Part shown: piece by piece, positions 57,216 to 64,000 of the stretch | How positions within the stretch are numbered: position 1 is the first letter of the stretch | How the letters are laid out: every line of letters begins with the position of its first letter | Source: Corynebacterium falsenii | GTDB taxonomy: Bacteria > Actinomycetota > Actinomycetes > Mycobacteriales > Mycobacteriaceae | Length of the DNA stretch: 64,000 nucleotides | Assembly: GCA_001054945.1 (NCBI GenBank) | Contig: JVKJ01000005.1 | Coordinates: forward strand, 868,001-932,000 | Direction: 5' to 3' | The notes under the pieces: model-generated | The model's database searches: none | Seen by the model: only the letters and a program-made list of their open reading frames with translations | What the model was told of the DNA's origin: nothing | Translations under genes and position numbers: made by a program

Positions 57216-57577
57216 TACTGAGCACTTCCCTTCTGGCTCTCGACTACCACGGTGATGTGGCTGGTGCGCTTGCGGACGTGGAATGCACGTCCCTGGGCGC
57301 GGGGACGGAAACGACGCATGGTTGGGCCCTCGTCGGCAAATGCCTCGGAAACAACCAAAGTCTGTGGATCCAGGCCGAAGTTGTTCTCAGCGTTAGCGGC
57401 TGCAGAAGCAACGACCTTGTAGATTGGCTCGGAAGCAGCCTGTGGGGCGTACTTCAGCATGGCCAATGCGTCCTCAACAGACTTGCCACGGATCGTGTCG
57501 ATCACGCGGCGCGCCTTCATTGGGGTAACGCGCACGAAACGTGCGGTTGCGCGTGCGGAATTCACAGTGTCAGTCAT
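57215..57577 (-). CDS. rplV: 50S ribosomal protein L22
   Basis: 120 residues; core [20 protein letters not shown], ending with the tunnel loop region [20 protein letters not shown]. Confidence 0.97.
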   Translation of the reverse strand: MTDTVNSARATARFVRVTPMKARRVIDTIRGKSVEDALAMLKYAPQAASEPIYKVVASAAANAENNFGLDPQTLVVSEAFADEGPTMRRFRPRAQGRAFHVRKRTSHITVVVESQKGSAQ

Positions 57578-57579
57578 GG

Positions 57580-57858
57580 TTATCGACGACCCTTCTTGTC
57601 GTCCTTGACGTGACCCTTAAAGGTCTTCGTCGGTGCGAACTCGCCCAGCTTGTGGCCGACCATCGAATCATCGATGAACACGGGCACATGCTTCCGACCA
57701 TCGTGAACTGCGATGGTGTGGCCGATAAAGTCCGGCAGAATGGTCGAGCGGCGGGACCAGGTCTTGATGACCTGCTTGGTGCCCTTCTCGTTCTGAGCGT
57801 CCACCTTGTTGAGGAGGTGCTCGTCAACGAATGGGCCCTTCTTAAGGCTGCGTGGCAT
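57580..57858 (-). CDS. rpsS: 30S ribosomal protein S19
   Basis: 92 residues, [34 protein letters not shown] tail. Confidence 0.97.
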   Translation of the reverse strand: MPRSLKKGPFVDEHLLNKVDAQNEKGTKQVIKTWSRRSTILPDFIGHTIAVHDGRKHVPVFIDDSMVGHKLGEFAPTKTFKGHVKDDKKGRR

Positions 57859-57874
57859 TCTCTGCTACCTCCTC

Positions 57875-58717
57875 TTAGCGCTTCTTGTTCTTGTTGGAGC
57901 GACGACGGCGAACGATCAGCTTGTCGCTTGGACGGTTGGGCTTGCGGGTACGACCCTCTGGCTGGCCCCATGGGGACACGGGGTGGCGTCCACCGGAGGT
58001 GCGGCCCTCGCCACCACCGTGCGGGTGGTCGACGGGGTTCATCACAACACCGCGGACGGTGGGGCGCCAGCCCTTCCAGCGCATGCGCCCGGCCTTGCCC
58101 CAGCGGATGTTGATCTGGTCGACGTTGCCGACCTCACCGATGGTGGCGCGGCAGCGGATGTCCACGCGACGGATCTCGGAGGAGGGCATACGCAGGATTG
58201 CGTACTTGCCTTCCTTACCCAGCAGCTGGATGGAGGCACCAGCGGAACGAGCCATCTTTGCGCCGCCGCCCGGCTTGAGCTCCACGGCGTGGATGGTCGT
58301 ACCAGTGGGGATGTTGCGCAGTGGCAGGTTGTTGCCCACCTTGATGTCCGCGTTGGCACCGGATTCCAGGATCATGCCCTGCTTCAGACCGCGTGGAGCG
58401 ATGATGTAGCGCTTCTCGCCATCCCGGTAGTGCAGCAGTGCGATGTTCGCGGTGCGGTTCGGGTCGTACTCGATGTGAGCAACCTTGGCCAGGACACCGT
58501 CCTTGTCGTTACGACGGAAGTCGATAACGCGGTAGCGGCGCTTGTGTCCGCCGCCCTTGTGGCGGGTGGTGATGTGGCCGTGGACGTTACGACCACCAGT
58601 CTTCGACAGCGGGCGCAGCAGAGACTTCTCAGGAGTTGAACGAGTGATCTCGTCGAACTCGGAGACAGAGCTCTGGCGGCGACCCGGCGTAGTCGGCTTG
58701 TACTTACGAATAGCCAT
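57875..58717 (-). CDS. rplB: 50S ribosomal protein L2
   Basis: 280 residues. Signature [20 protein letters not shown] with the histidine near the peptidyl-transferase centre. It contains the only copy of the dispersed GGTGGCGTCY motif within the S10/spc ribosomal genes (57982-57991, coding GRHP). Confidence 0.98.
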   Translation of the reverse strand: MAIRKYKPTTPGRRQSSVSEFDEITRSTPEKSLLRPLSKTGGRNVHGHITTRHKGGGHKRRYRVIDFRRNDKDGVLAKVAHIEYDPNRTANIALLHYRDGEKRYIIAPRGLKQGMILESGANADIKVGNNLPLRNIPTGTTIHAVELKPGGGAKMARSAGASIQLLGKEGKYAILRMPSSEIRRVDIRCRATIGEVGNVDQINIRWGKAGRMRWKGWRPTVRGVVMNPVDHPHGGGEGRTSGGRHPVSPWGQPEGRTRKPNRPSDKLIVRRRRSNKNKKR

Positions 58718-58754
58718 ACTTTTGCTTCCTCTTTACCTGTCGGTTGTCCGCGAC

Positions 58755-59060
58755 CTAAACGGCCGAACCACCGAAGATGTCGATTGGATCGCTGCCGGCA
58801 ACCAGGGTCACCATAGCGCGCTTGGTTGCCTTGCGACGGCCGTAACCGGTGCGGGTGCGCTTGCGCTTGCCCTCACGGTTAGCGGTGTTGACGCTGGCGA
58901 CCTTCACGCCGAAGATCTGCTCGACGGCAATCTTGATCTGGGTCTTGTTGGAATCTGGATCAACCAGGAACGTGTACACGTTCTGCTCCATCAGGCTGTA
59001 GGACTTCTCAGACACTACTGGAGCGATGATGATGTCACGAGGGTCAGCGATGGTGCTCAC
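58755..59060 (-). CDS. rplW: 50S ribosomal protein L23
   Basis: 101 residues, [20 protein letters not shown]. Exit-tunnel docking site for SRP and trigger factor. Overlaps rplD by 4 nt. Confidence 0.97.
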   Translation of the reverse strand: MSTIADPRDIIIAPVVSEKSYSLMEQNVYTFLVDPDSNKTQIKIAVEQIFGVKVASVNTANREGKRKRTRTGYGRRKATKRAMVTLVAGSDPIDIFGGSAV

Positions 59061-59713
59061 TTAGCCTCCTCCTTCTTTGCTCCGCCTGCAGCGTTGATGA
59101 ACGCATTCAGCGCCTCCACGGAGAACACAACGTCATCAGCGTTGAGAACGTCGTAGGTGTTCAGCTGGTCGGAAACCAGGGTGTGAACGTGTGGAAGGTT
59201 ATTGACGGACTTCCAAGCGGTCACGTCCTCGCGGGTCAGAACAACCAGCACGGACTTGCGGTCCGTCAGGCGCTCCAGGAAGGAACGTGCAGACTTGGTG
59301 GATGGGGTCTGACCTGGCACCAGCTCCTCCACGACGTGGATGCGGGCGTGGCGTGCGCGATCAGACAGAGCGCCGCGCAGGGCAGCAGCCTTCATCTTCT
59401 TCGGGGTGCGCTGGGAGTAGTCACGTGGCTGTGGGCCGTGAACCGTGCCACCACCGGTGAAGTGTGGTGCGCGGATGGAGCCCTGACGTGCCCGGCCGGT
59501 TCCCTTCTGACGGAATGGCTTGCGGCCACCGCCGCGGACGTCGCCGCGGGTCTTGGTAGCGTGCGTGCCCTGGCGCTTGGCAGCCAGCTGAGCGTTAACG
59601 ACCTGGTGCATCAGAGCGACGCTGGCTTCAACGTCGAACAGGGATGCGGGCAGCTCTACCGTGCCGTTGGTCTTCCCCTCAGCGGTATGTACATCAAGCT
59701 TCAGATTGCTCAT
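59057..59713 (-). CDS. rplD: 50S ribosomal protein L4
   Basis: 218 residues; conserved loop [20 protein letters not shown]. In E. coli L4 represses the S10 operon; whether it does here is unknown, but see the structured region upstream of rpsJ. Overlaps rplC by 4 nt. Confidence 0.97.
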   Translation of the reverse strand: MSNLKLDVHTAEGKTNGTVELPASLFDVEASVALMHQVVNAQLAAKRQGTHATKTRGDVRGGGRKPFRQKGTGRARQGSIRAPHFTGGGTVHGPQPRDYSQRTPKKMKAAALRGALSDRARHARIHVVEELVPGQTPSTKSARSFLERLTDRKSVLVVLTREDVTAWKSVNNLPHVHTLVSDQLNTYDVLNADDVVFSVEALNAFINAAGGAKKEEAK

Positions 59714-60366
59714 GCGTGTGCACCGCCCTTCACTGCGGTCTTGACAACGACGAGGCCGCCGTTGGCTCCCGGAACTGCACCCTTGATCAGGAGCAGGTTG
59801 GACTCTGCATCGACCTTGGCAACCTTCAGGTTCTGGGTGGTGACACGGTCGTTACCCATGCGTCCGGCCATGCGCTTGCCCTTGAACACGCGTCCAGGGG
59901 TAGCTGCCTGGCCGATGGAACCCACGCGGCGGTGAGCGGCCTGGTTACCGTGAGCGGCACCCTGACCTGCGAAGCCGTGACGCTTCATGCCACCTGCGTA
60001 GCCCTTACCCTTGGTGGTACCGGTGATGTCGACGAACTTCACGTCGTTGAAGATTTCAACGGTGACATCCTGGCCGACCTCGTATGCAGAAGCGTCTTCA
60101 ACGCGGATCTCTGCGACGTGGCGGCGAGGCGTCACGCCAGCCTTCTTGAAGTGACCAGCGGCAGGCTTGTTGACCTTGCGTGGGTCGATCTCGCCGAAGG
60201 CGATCTGGATGGCGCTGTAGCCATCAGTTTCCTTGGTGCGAACCTGGGTGACGACACACGGCCCAGCTTCCACGACGGTGACCGGCACAACGCGGTTCTC
60301 GTCGTCGAAGATCTGAGTCATGCCGAGCTTCTTGCCCAGGATGCCCTTGATCTCATTTTCACTCAT
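59710..60366 (-). CDS. rplC: 50S ribosomal protein L3
   Basis: 218 residues, [20 protein letters not shown]; loop [20 protein letters not shown] reaching toward the catalytic centre. Confidence 0.98.
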   Translation of the reverse strand: MSENEIKGILGKKLGMTQIFDDENRVVPVTVVEAGPCVVTQVRTKETDGYSAIQIAFGEIDPRKVNKPAAGHFKKAGVTPRRHVAEIRVEDASAYEVGQDVTVEIFNDVKFVDITGTTKGKGYAGGMKRHGFAGQGAAHGNQAAHRRVGSIGQAATPGRVFKGKRMAGRMGNDRVTTQNLKVAKVDAESNLLLIKGAVPGANGGLVVVKTAVKGGAHA

Positions 60367-60415
60367 AATTAGTTCTCCGCTGCCTTAGTACTGTTCTTCA
60401 GACTCAGCCTTAGGC

Positions 60416-60721
60416 TCACTGAATGTTGACGTCGACGCTGGCTGGAAGATCGATGCGCATGAGGGCGTCAACGGTCTTCGGGGTTGGGTCGAGAATGTCG
60501 ATCAGACGCTTGTGAGTACGCATCTCGAAGTGCTCGCGCGAGTCCTTGTACTTGTGCGGCGAACGGATGACGCAGTACACGTTCTTTTCAGTGGGCAACG
60601 GCACAGGGCCGACCACACGGGCGCCGGTACGGGTAACCGTCTCGACGATCTTCTTTGCAGAAGCGTCGATGGCCTCGTGGTCATAAGCCTTGAGCCTGAT
60701 GCGGATCTTCTGTCCCGCCAC
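60416..60721 (-). CDS. rpsJ: 30S ribosomal protein S10
   Basis: 101 residues, [20 protein letters not shown], from GTG 60721 with AGAGGA 5 nt upstream. First gene of the S10 operon; also the NusA/NusG-linked antitermination factor NusE. Confidence 0.98.
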   Translation of the reverse strand: MAGQKIRIRLKAYDHEAIDASAKKIVETVTRTGARVVGPVPLPTEKNVYCVIRSPHKYKDSREHFEMRTHKRLIDILDPTPKTVDALMRIDLPASVDVNIQ

Positions 60722-61130
60722 GCTTGTCCTCTTCCTCAGCGTGAAGATTCACGCCTCTTATCTTGTCTTAACGCTGTCCGGCCGTGAGGCTGGTCCAGTC
60801 GCCAGTTCGCTTGTGATGTCCTTACAGTTCTGAGCACCGTCGCAGGGCGATCCTGGCTCCTGAACTGACACGCAATATCCGTCATCACAAACCCGAGGAA
60901 CGAACTCGTGGTTCTGCAACACAATATTGATGGACACCTGGCTCCCACCTCCCCCTATGGAGGAAGCGTGGATCCACGCTGTGGAAGGGGAACCACAAGA
61001 CTTGTGGTCAAACCTTCTCTTACTGCCGCTGTTCATTTACCATGCCCCACTCCGGCACCCGCGGTCGGGCGTGTCGCCCGTTGCCGCGCAAATACCGCAC
61101 AACGAAGCCGTTCCCTCATGGGAATCTTCG
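60722..61130 (-). promoter_or_regulatory. Hairpin-rich upstream region of the S10 operon
   Basis: Six perfect or near-perfect hairpins: GCGTGAA/TTCACGC (60739-60754), CCTCC/GGAGG (60948-60963), the 16-bp palindrome AGCGTGGATCCACGCT (60965-60980), ACCACAAG-A-CTTGTGGT (60992-61008), CGGGCG/CGCCCG (61066-61080) and CGAAG..TTCCC/GGGAA..CTTCG (61103-61130). I could not place the rpsJ promoter. It may be a long regulatory leader or protein-binding DNA. Confidence 0.5.
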
Positions 61131-61452
61131 CTGAATGGATCATGCTCACTTCACCATCGGCATCTTCTTGGCGGGGGCTCAGGCAGTTTCGATCCGACTT
61201 ACCTGTGCACTGATGGCCTCATATGCCGTGTTAAAGCAACGTCAGGTATTTAATCACAGGCCACCCCCGACAGCCAAATTTATTTTTTGGTTAACCTGGA
61301 GCCAGGCGAAACCCCCCACAGGTTCACCACACCCTTGTTTTATAGGGAACCTTTATCAGTCGATAGCGGAGCAAAACAGGCCGCTCCGCTCGCGCGACTG
61401 CGGGCAAAAGTTCACCCCGGTCGCCATCACCACATCATAGAAAGGTGTCACC
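61131..61452. other. Intergenic region upstream of the Asp23 operon
   Basis: AT-richer stretch (61240-61360) with TTTTATAGGG near 61340, probably the Asp23 promoter region. No gene seen. No confident -35/-10 assignment. Confidence 0.45.
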
Positions 61453-62055
61453 GTGAGTCAGAACAACAACCGCCAGTCCGGCGCCCAGGCAACCGCCAAC
61501 GCAACCTCCGGCAGCGGGTCCAACAACGTCAAGGGAGCCAATCAGCCGAACAACCAGGCCCCACAGAGCCAGTCCGCGTCCAACGCGGCGTCCTCAACCG
61601 TGGCCTCCAAGGAGGTCCAGACCACGGAGCGCAACTCCGACCTCATTACCAATCATGGGCACACCACGGTGGATGACACGGTCGTTGCCAAGATCGCCGG
61701 CATCGCTGCACGTGAGGTCACTGGCGTCCACTCCCTCGGGGGCGGAGCGGCGCGCATGGTAGGCGCTCTGCGCGATCGCATCCCGGGTGGGAGCCACAAT
61801 GTCCAGCAGGGTGTCGACGTCGAGGTCGGCGAACGTCAGGCTGCTGTGGACATCTCCATCGTCGCTGAGTTTGGTGTCGCAATCCACGAGCTGGCAGAGG
61901 CCATTCGCCAGAACATCATCGTCTCCATCGAGCGGATGACCGGGCTAGAGGTCACTGAGGTCAACGTGACCATCAATGACGTCCACCTCCCCGAGGATGA
62001 CGAGGACGAGGCCGATTCTCACGCTCACGAGACCCGCACTCCTCGCGTCCAGTAG
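61453..62055 (+). CDS. Asp23/Gls24 family envelope stress protein
   Basis: 200 residues from GTG with AAAGG 7 nt upstream. The first about 65 residues are a disordered Gln/Asn/Ser region. The Asp23 domain follows (VVAKIAGIAAREVTGVHSLG; GVAIHELAEAIRQNIIVSIE) and a short acidic His-rich tail closes it. First gene of a five-gene operon; Asp23 proteins are membrane-tethered by small partners. Confidence 0.93.
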   Translation: MSQNNNRQSGAQATANATSGSGSNNVKGANQPNNQAPQSQSASNAASSTVASKEVQTTERNSDLITNHGHTTVDDTVVAKIAGIAAREVTGVHSLGGGAARMVGALRDRIPGGSHNVQQGVDVEVGERQAAVDISIVAEFGVAIHELAEAIRQNIIVSIERMTGLEVTEVNVTINDVHLPEDDEDEADSHAHETRTPRVQ

Positions 62056-62065
62056 GCGATCGGCC

Positions 62066-62081
62066 CCAACGGGTCCGTTGG
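62066..62081 (+). terminator. Weak hairpin after the first Asp23 gene
   Basis: CCAACGG / CCGTTGG with a 2-nt loop, then ATTTCC. It may attenuate transcription into the downstream genes or process the mRNA. Confidence 0.35.
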
Positions 62082-62212
62082 ATTTCCCCTCAACCCCACG
62101 CTCACGGGTGCTTCCCACAGGATTGTGAAGGGGTGGACGCCATCGCCTCGGCTCCATCCCCTCGGCCCAAGCCCGACATTCGACTAGCAGCTAAAGGACC
62201 ACCACCGCTCAC

Positions 62213-62695
62213 ATGTCCCCTCAAGGTTCGCCATTTGGCTCCCACCGCGCGGCTGCCGATTTCCGCCACGACCCGGAATACATCCGGCAGCGGCGCGCCA
62301 CCATCCGCCGGCACCACCCCGATGCTGGCGGAACCGATGCGGAACTGATCAAGGCCCTGGATAACCTCGACGAACAGTGGTCGCGGCGGCATTACCTGCG
62401 CAGTCAGCTGGAACAGTCGCGCCCCGCGTTCATTCCGGAGGACGTCGCACAGCAGGCTTTTGATACCGCCGAGGAGTGGGCAGATGCCATTCAGCGGCGG
62501 GCCAGCGCCTTGCGTTCCCGAGGCGAGGCTCTGGTGGACAAGTCTCCACTGCCGAAGGATCTTCCGCGGTCGGCAGCGCAGGCGGCCAATCGTGTCGCCG
62601 GCGCGGCTGGACGGGTCGCTGGCACAGCAAGTTCGGCTGCTGGCTCGGTTCGACGAAGGGTCCGTGAGCGTTTCACGAAGGACGATAAGTCATGA
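62213..62695 (+). CDS. Protein with a J-domain-like HPD motif, 160 residues
   Basis: Residues about 16-55 (DFRHDPEYIRQRRATIRRHH then PDAGGTDAELIKAL) carry the His-Pro-Asp motif (35-37) between two helices, as in DnaJ J-domains, but the first helix is shortened. The C-terminal half is Ala/Arg-rich helix (RVAGAAGRVAGTASSAAGSV). ATG 62213 lacks a close ribosome-binding site. ATGA overlap with the next gene. Possible DnaK-linked co-factor in an envelope-stress operon (inference). Confidence 0.65.
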   Translation: MSPQGSPFGSHRAAADFRHDPEYIRQRRATIRRHHPDAGGTDAELIKALDNLDEQWSRRHYLRSQLEQSRPAFIPEDVAQQAFDTAEEWADAIQRRASALRSRGEALVDKSPLPKDLPRSAAQAANRVAGAAGRVAGTASSAAGSVRRRVRERFTKDDKS

Positions 62696-62892
62696 ATAAT
62701 GCAACTACTTTTGGCATCCTCTTCGGCTTTTTTCTAGCGGTTGGCGCCATGTGGCAGGGGCTGGGCGGCTTCCTGCTGGTCCTTGTTCTTTGCGGTGTGG
62801 GTGCCCTCTTGGGCGCCCACCTTGAGGGCAAGCTTGACCTGCGCAACCTCCCCAACCTCACCAGTGGCCTCTCGGGCCGCGGGCGTGGATAG
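62692..62892 (+). CDS. Small integral membrane protein, DUF2273-like
   Basis: 66 residues, NNATTFGILFGFFLAVGAMW and GGFLLVLVLCGVGALLGAHL: two membrane segments and a basic tail. DUF2273 proteins accompany Asp23 genes and may anchor them to the membrane. ATGA overlap with the HPD-motif gene. Confidence 0.8.
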   Translation: MNNATTFGILFGFFLAVGAMWQGLGGFLLVLVLCGVGALLGAHLEGKLDLRNLPNLTSGLSGRGRG

Positions 62893-62901
62893 GACGTTGT
62901 T

Positions 62902-63852
62902 ATGACAACCCCAACACAAGACCAAGGCCGGACGGAGGTGGCCACCCAGGTGCTCACGCAGATTGCCCGTCGCGCCGCCCTGAGCATCCCGGGGGTGGTG
63001 ACGCACTCGTCTGGCATCAACAAGCTGACCGGTCGTGAATTTCCACGAATCAACGTGCAGCGCGATCACGATGGCGCCGATCTCATCGTCGATGCGCAGG
63101 TTGCCGTCCGCTGGCCATCCCCCATCACGACGGTGGCGCAAACGGTGCGCTCGGCCATCGCCGAATGGATAACCTCGATGACTGGTTATCCGCTCACGGC
63201 GGTCAATGTAGAGGTCGCTGCCGTGGTCCCGGCCGAGCTGCCCGCCGAAGATCGCAAGCAATCCTATGGTTATAGCCCTGCTGCGTATCCGCAGGAGCGG
63301 GTCACGGCTCGGGAGGTTCTCGCAGCCCCACGGTCTCCACTGGTGTCTCATCCGGAAGCGGAGGCTCTGGATGTCACGCCAGTGAGCGCGCCGCCCGAGC
63401 GACCGACGCGTCCAATCGACGTGCTGGAGAGTCGACCAGTCATCTCTCCGGTGGCACCGCGCCCGGTCACCCCATACCGGCCTGTAGCGCCGCCGCCAAT
63501 CACCGCCTTCCGGCCACAGCGGCAGCGAGGTCTCCCGCTTGTGCACCGGGTAGTGGCACCTCCGGTGAGGCGGGTTGGCGTCCCCAAGAATCCCAAGGGA
63601 CTCCCCGTGACGATAACTCCCCGCGTGCGTCCTCGGCGCTCTCCCGGGGTCCCGGTGGCGCGAAACCTGCCCGTGACAATTACGCCCACCGTGGATCCCC
63701 ATCGGGTGGAGGATCACGAGGATCTGGCTTCGCTACGTGCAACTGCGTTCGGGACGGATATGTCCGTTCCGAAGCGAGCCGACGGCATGGCGGTTGGGAA
63801 CGCGGAATCATCGCGGTTCCCTCGCTCGGAAGCAGGGGGTGATCAGGGATGA
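62902..63852 (+). CDS. Asp23/Gls24 family protein with Pro/Arg-rich extension
   Basis: 316 residues. Residues about 10-120 are a second Asp23 domain (EVATQVLTQIARRAALSIPG; AIAEWITSMTGYPLTAVNVE). The rest is Pro/Arg/Val rich with two copies of LPVTITP (KGLPVTITPRV and RNLPVTITPTV) about 25 residues apart. Probably a paralogue of the first gene with an interaction tail. Confidence 0.85.
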   Translation: MTTPTQDQGRTEVATQVLTQIARRAALSIPGVVTHSSGINKLTGREFPRINVQRDHDGADLIVDAQVAVRWPSPITTVAQTVRSAIAEWITSMTGYPLTAVNVEVAAVVPAELPAEDRKQSYGYSPAAYPQERVTAREVLAAPRSPLVSHPEAEALDVTPVSAPPERPTRPIDVLESRPVISPVAPRPVTPYRPVAPPPITAFRPQRQRGLPLVHRVVAPPVRRVGVPKNPKGLPVTITPRVRPRRSPGVPVARNLPVTITPTVDPHRVEDHEDLASLRATAFGTDMSVPKRADGMAVGNAESSRFPRSEAGGDQG

Positions 63853-64000
63853 ATTTCTCACCGAAGCAACTTGCTGCGCCCCAGCGTGCTGACATGACGA
63901 ACCGGTTCCCGGTGAACACCTCCGGGGTGGAACAAGCCCAACCGCAGACGTCGAGCCTCATCCCTGCGGCCTCCCCGGTTGCGCGTTGGCTCACGATCCT
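63849..64000 (+). CDS. Partial gene at the right edge (AmaP-like candidate)
   Basis: ATG 63849 overlaps the preceding stop (ATGA). Only about 50 codons are visible (NFSPKQLAAPQRADMTNRFP), a Pro/Gln-rich start reaching SPVARWLTI at the edge. From operon position it may be an Asp23 membrane anchor, but that is not shown by the visible part. Confidence 0.6.
   Translation, partial: MNFSPKQLAAPQRADMTNRFPVNTSGVEQAQPQTSSLIPAASPVARWLTI

Larger units (their letters stand above)
3724..57991. repeat. Dispersed GTGGCGTCY motif family (extended GGTGGCGTCY), 23 copies
   Basis: First base of each 10-bp window, plus-oriented: 7392, 13503, 15285, 18842, 19684, 23609, 26611, 37074, 41788, 52788, 57982. Minus-oriented: 3724, 6083, 10734, 15891, 19227, 24838, 27394, 27811, 31544, 37020, 41890, 48789. 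All 23 have a pyrimidine after GTGGCGTC; 18 have G before it. Copies occur in genes and gaps and in both orientations. They are nearly absent from ribosomal-protein genes. Individual copies are short; the span given is only the outer limit. Confidence 0.75.

Noticed and set aside
60758..61036. 92-codon minus-strand ORF upstream of rpsJ
   Set aside because: Overlaps the hairpin cluster, has no ribosome-binding site and no family pattern.

Overview
The window is a stretch of a high-GC actinobacterial chromosome, almost certainly Corynebacterium or a close relative. The evidence is the gene order groEL1-groES-tsaD-rimI-tsaB-tsaE-alr-nnrD-glmS-glmM-rpsI-rplM-ESX-4-truA-rplQ-rpoA, which matches the mycobacterial Rv3417c-Rv3460c region. 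It also has a His-tailed GroEL1, a spc operon split between rplE and rpsH, acidic or basic extensions on S9, L17 and S5, DtxR-type iron boxes, and several start codons that look leaderless. I see no phage, transposon, CRISPR, tRNA or rRNA gene. Most genes lie on the minus strand.

Layout. (1) 1-10.2 kb: chaperonin genes under a CIRCE site, then cell-wall and tRNA-modification genes with unusual fusions. TsaB, RimI and TsaD form one 826-residue ORF, and alanine racemase is fused to TsaE. nnrD and glmS follow. (2) 10.3-16.5 kb: a hydrolase-fold protein lacking its nucleophile serine, a three-gene coupled cassette (EspC-like helical protein, 542-residue Cys/Pro/Glu-rich protein, 77-residue helical protein), glmM, and a ThiD-TenA fusion. 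(3) 16.6-28.1 kb: rplM-rpsI, then an ESX-4 type VII secretion locus: two WXG100 proteins, an Rv3446c-type protein, EccC, EccD, MycP, EccB and an accessory protein with an in-frame TGA. (4) 28.1-33.6 kb: CGNR regulator, CynX/NimT-type MFS, large polytopic DUF6541-like protein, truA. (5) 33.7-48.7 kb: alpha operon, infA, a dicarboxylate-type symporter, map-adk-secY, a DoxX-like protein, then the split spc operon with a dedA gene between rpsH and rplE. (6) 48.9-55.3 kb: a DtxR-box iron-siderophore uptake locus and an MFS gene lying between rplN and rpsQ. (7) 55.5-60.7 kb: the S10 operon. (8) 61.4-64 kb: an Asp23/Gls24 envelope-stress operon that runs off the right edge.

How the genes connect. 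Regions 1 and 2 supply wall precursors (D-Ala, GlcN-6-P, GlcN-1-P) and most of the t6A machinery (TsaB, TsaD, TsaE) on only two polypeptides. Region 3 builds a secretion machine, and the cassette in region 2 is a plausible source of further substrates. Region 6 imports ferric siderophore and releases the iron.

Most notable observations: a dispersed GGTGGCGTCY-type motif (23 hand-counted copies of the 9-mer core in both orientations, roughly tenfold more than expected); the two fusion proteins; the Cys-rich ESX-associated cassette; and a structured RNA-like leader ahead of rpsH. All counts and coordinates were made by eye from the sequence, and no database search was possible.
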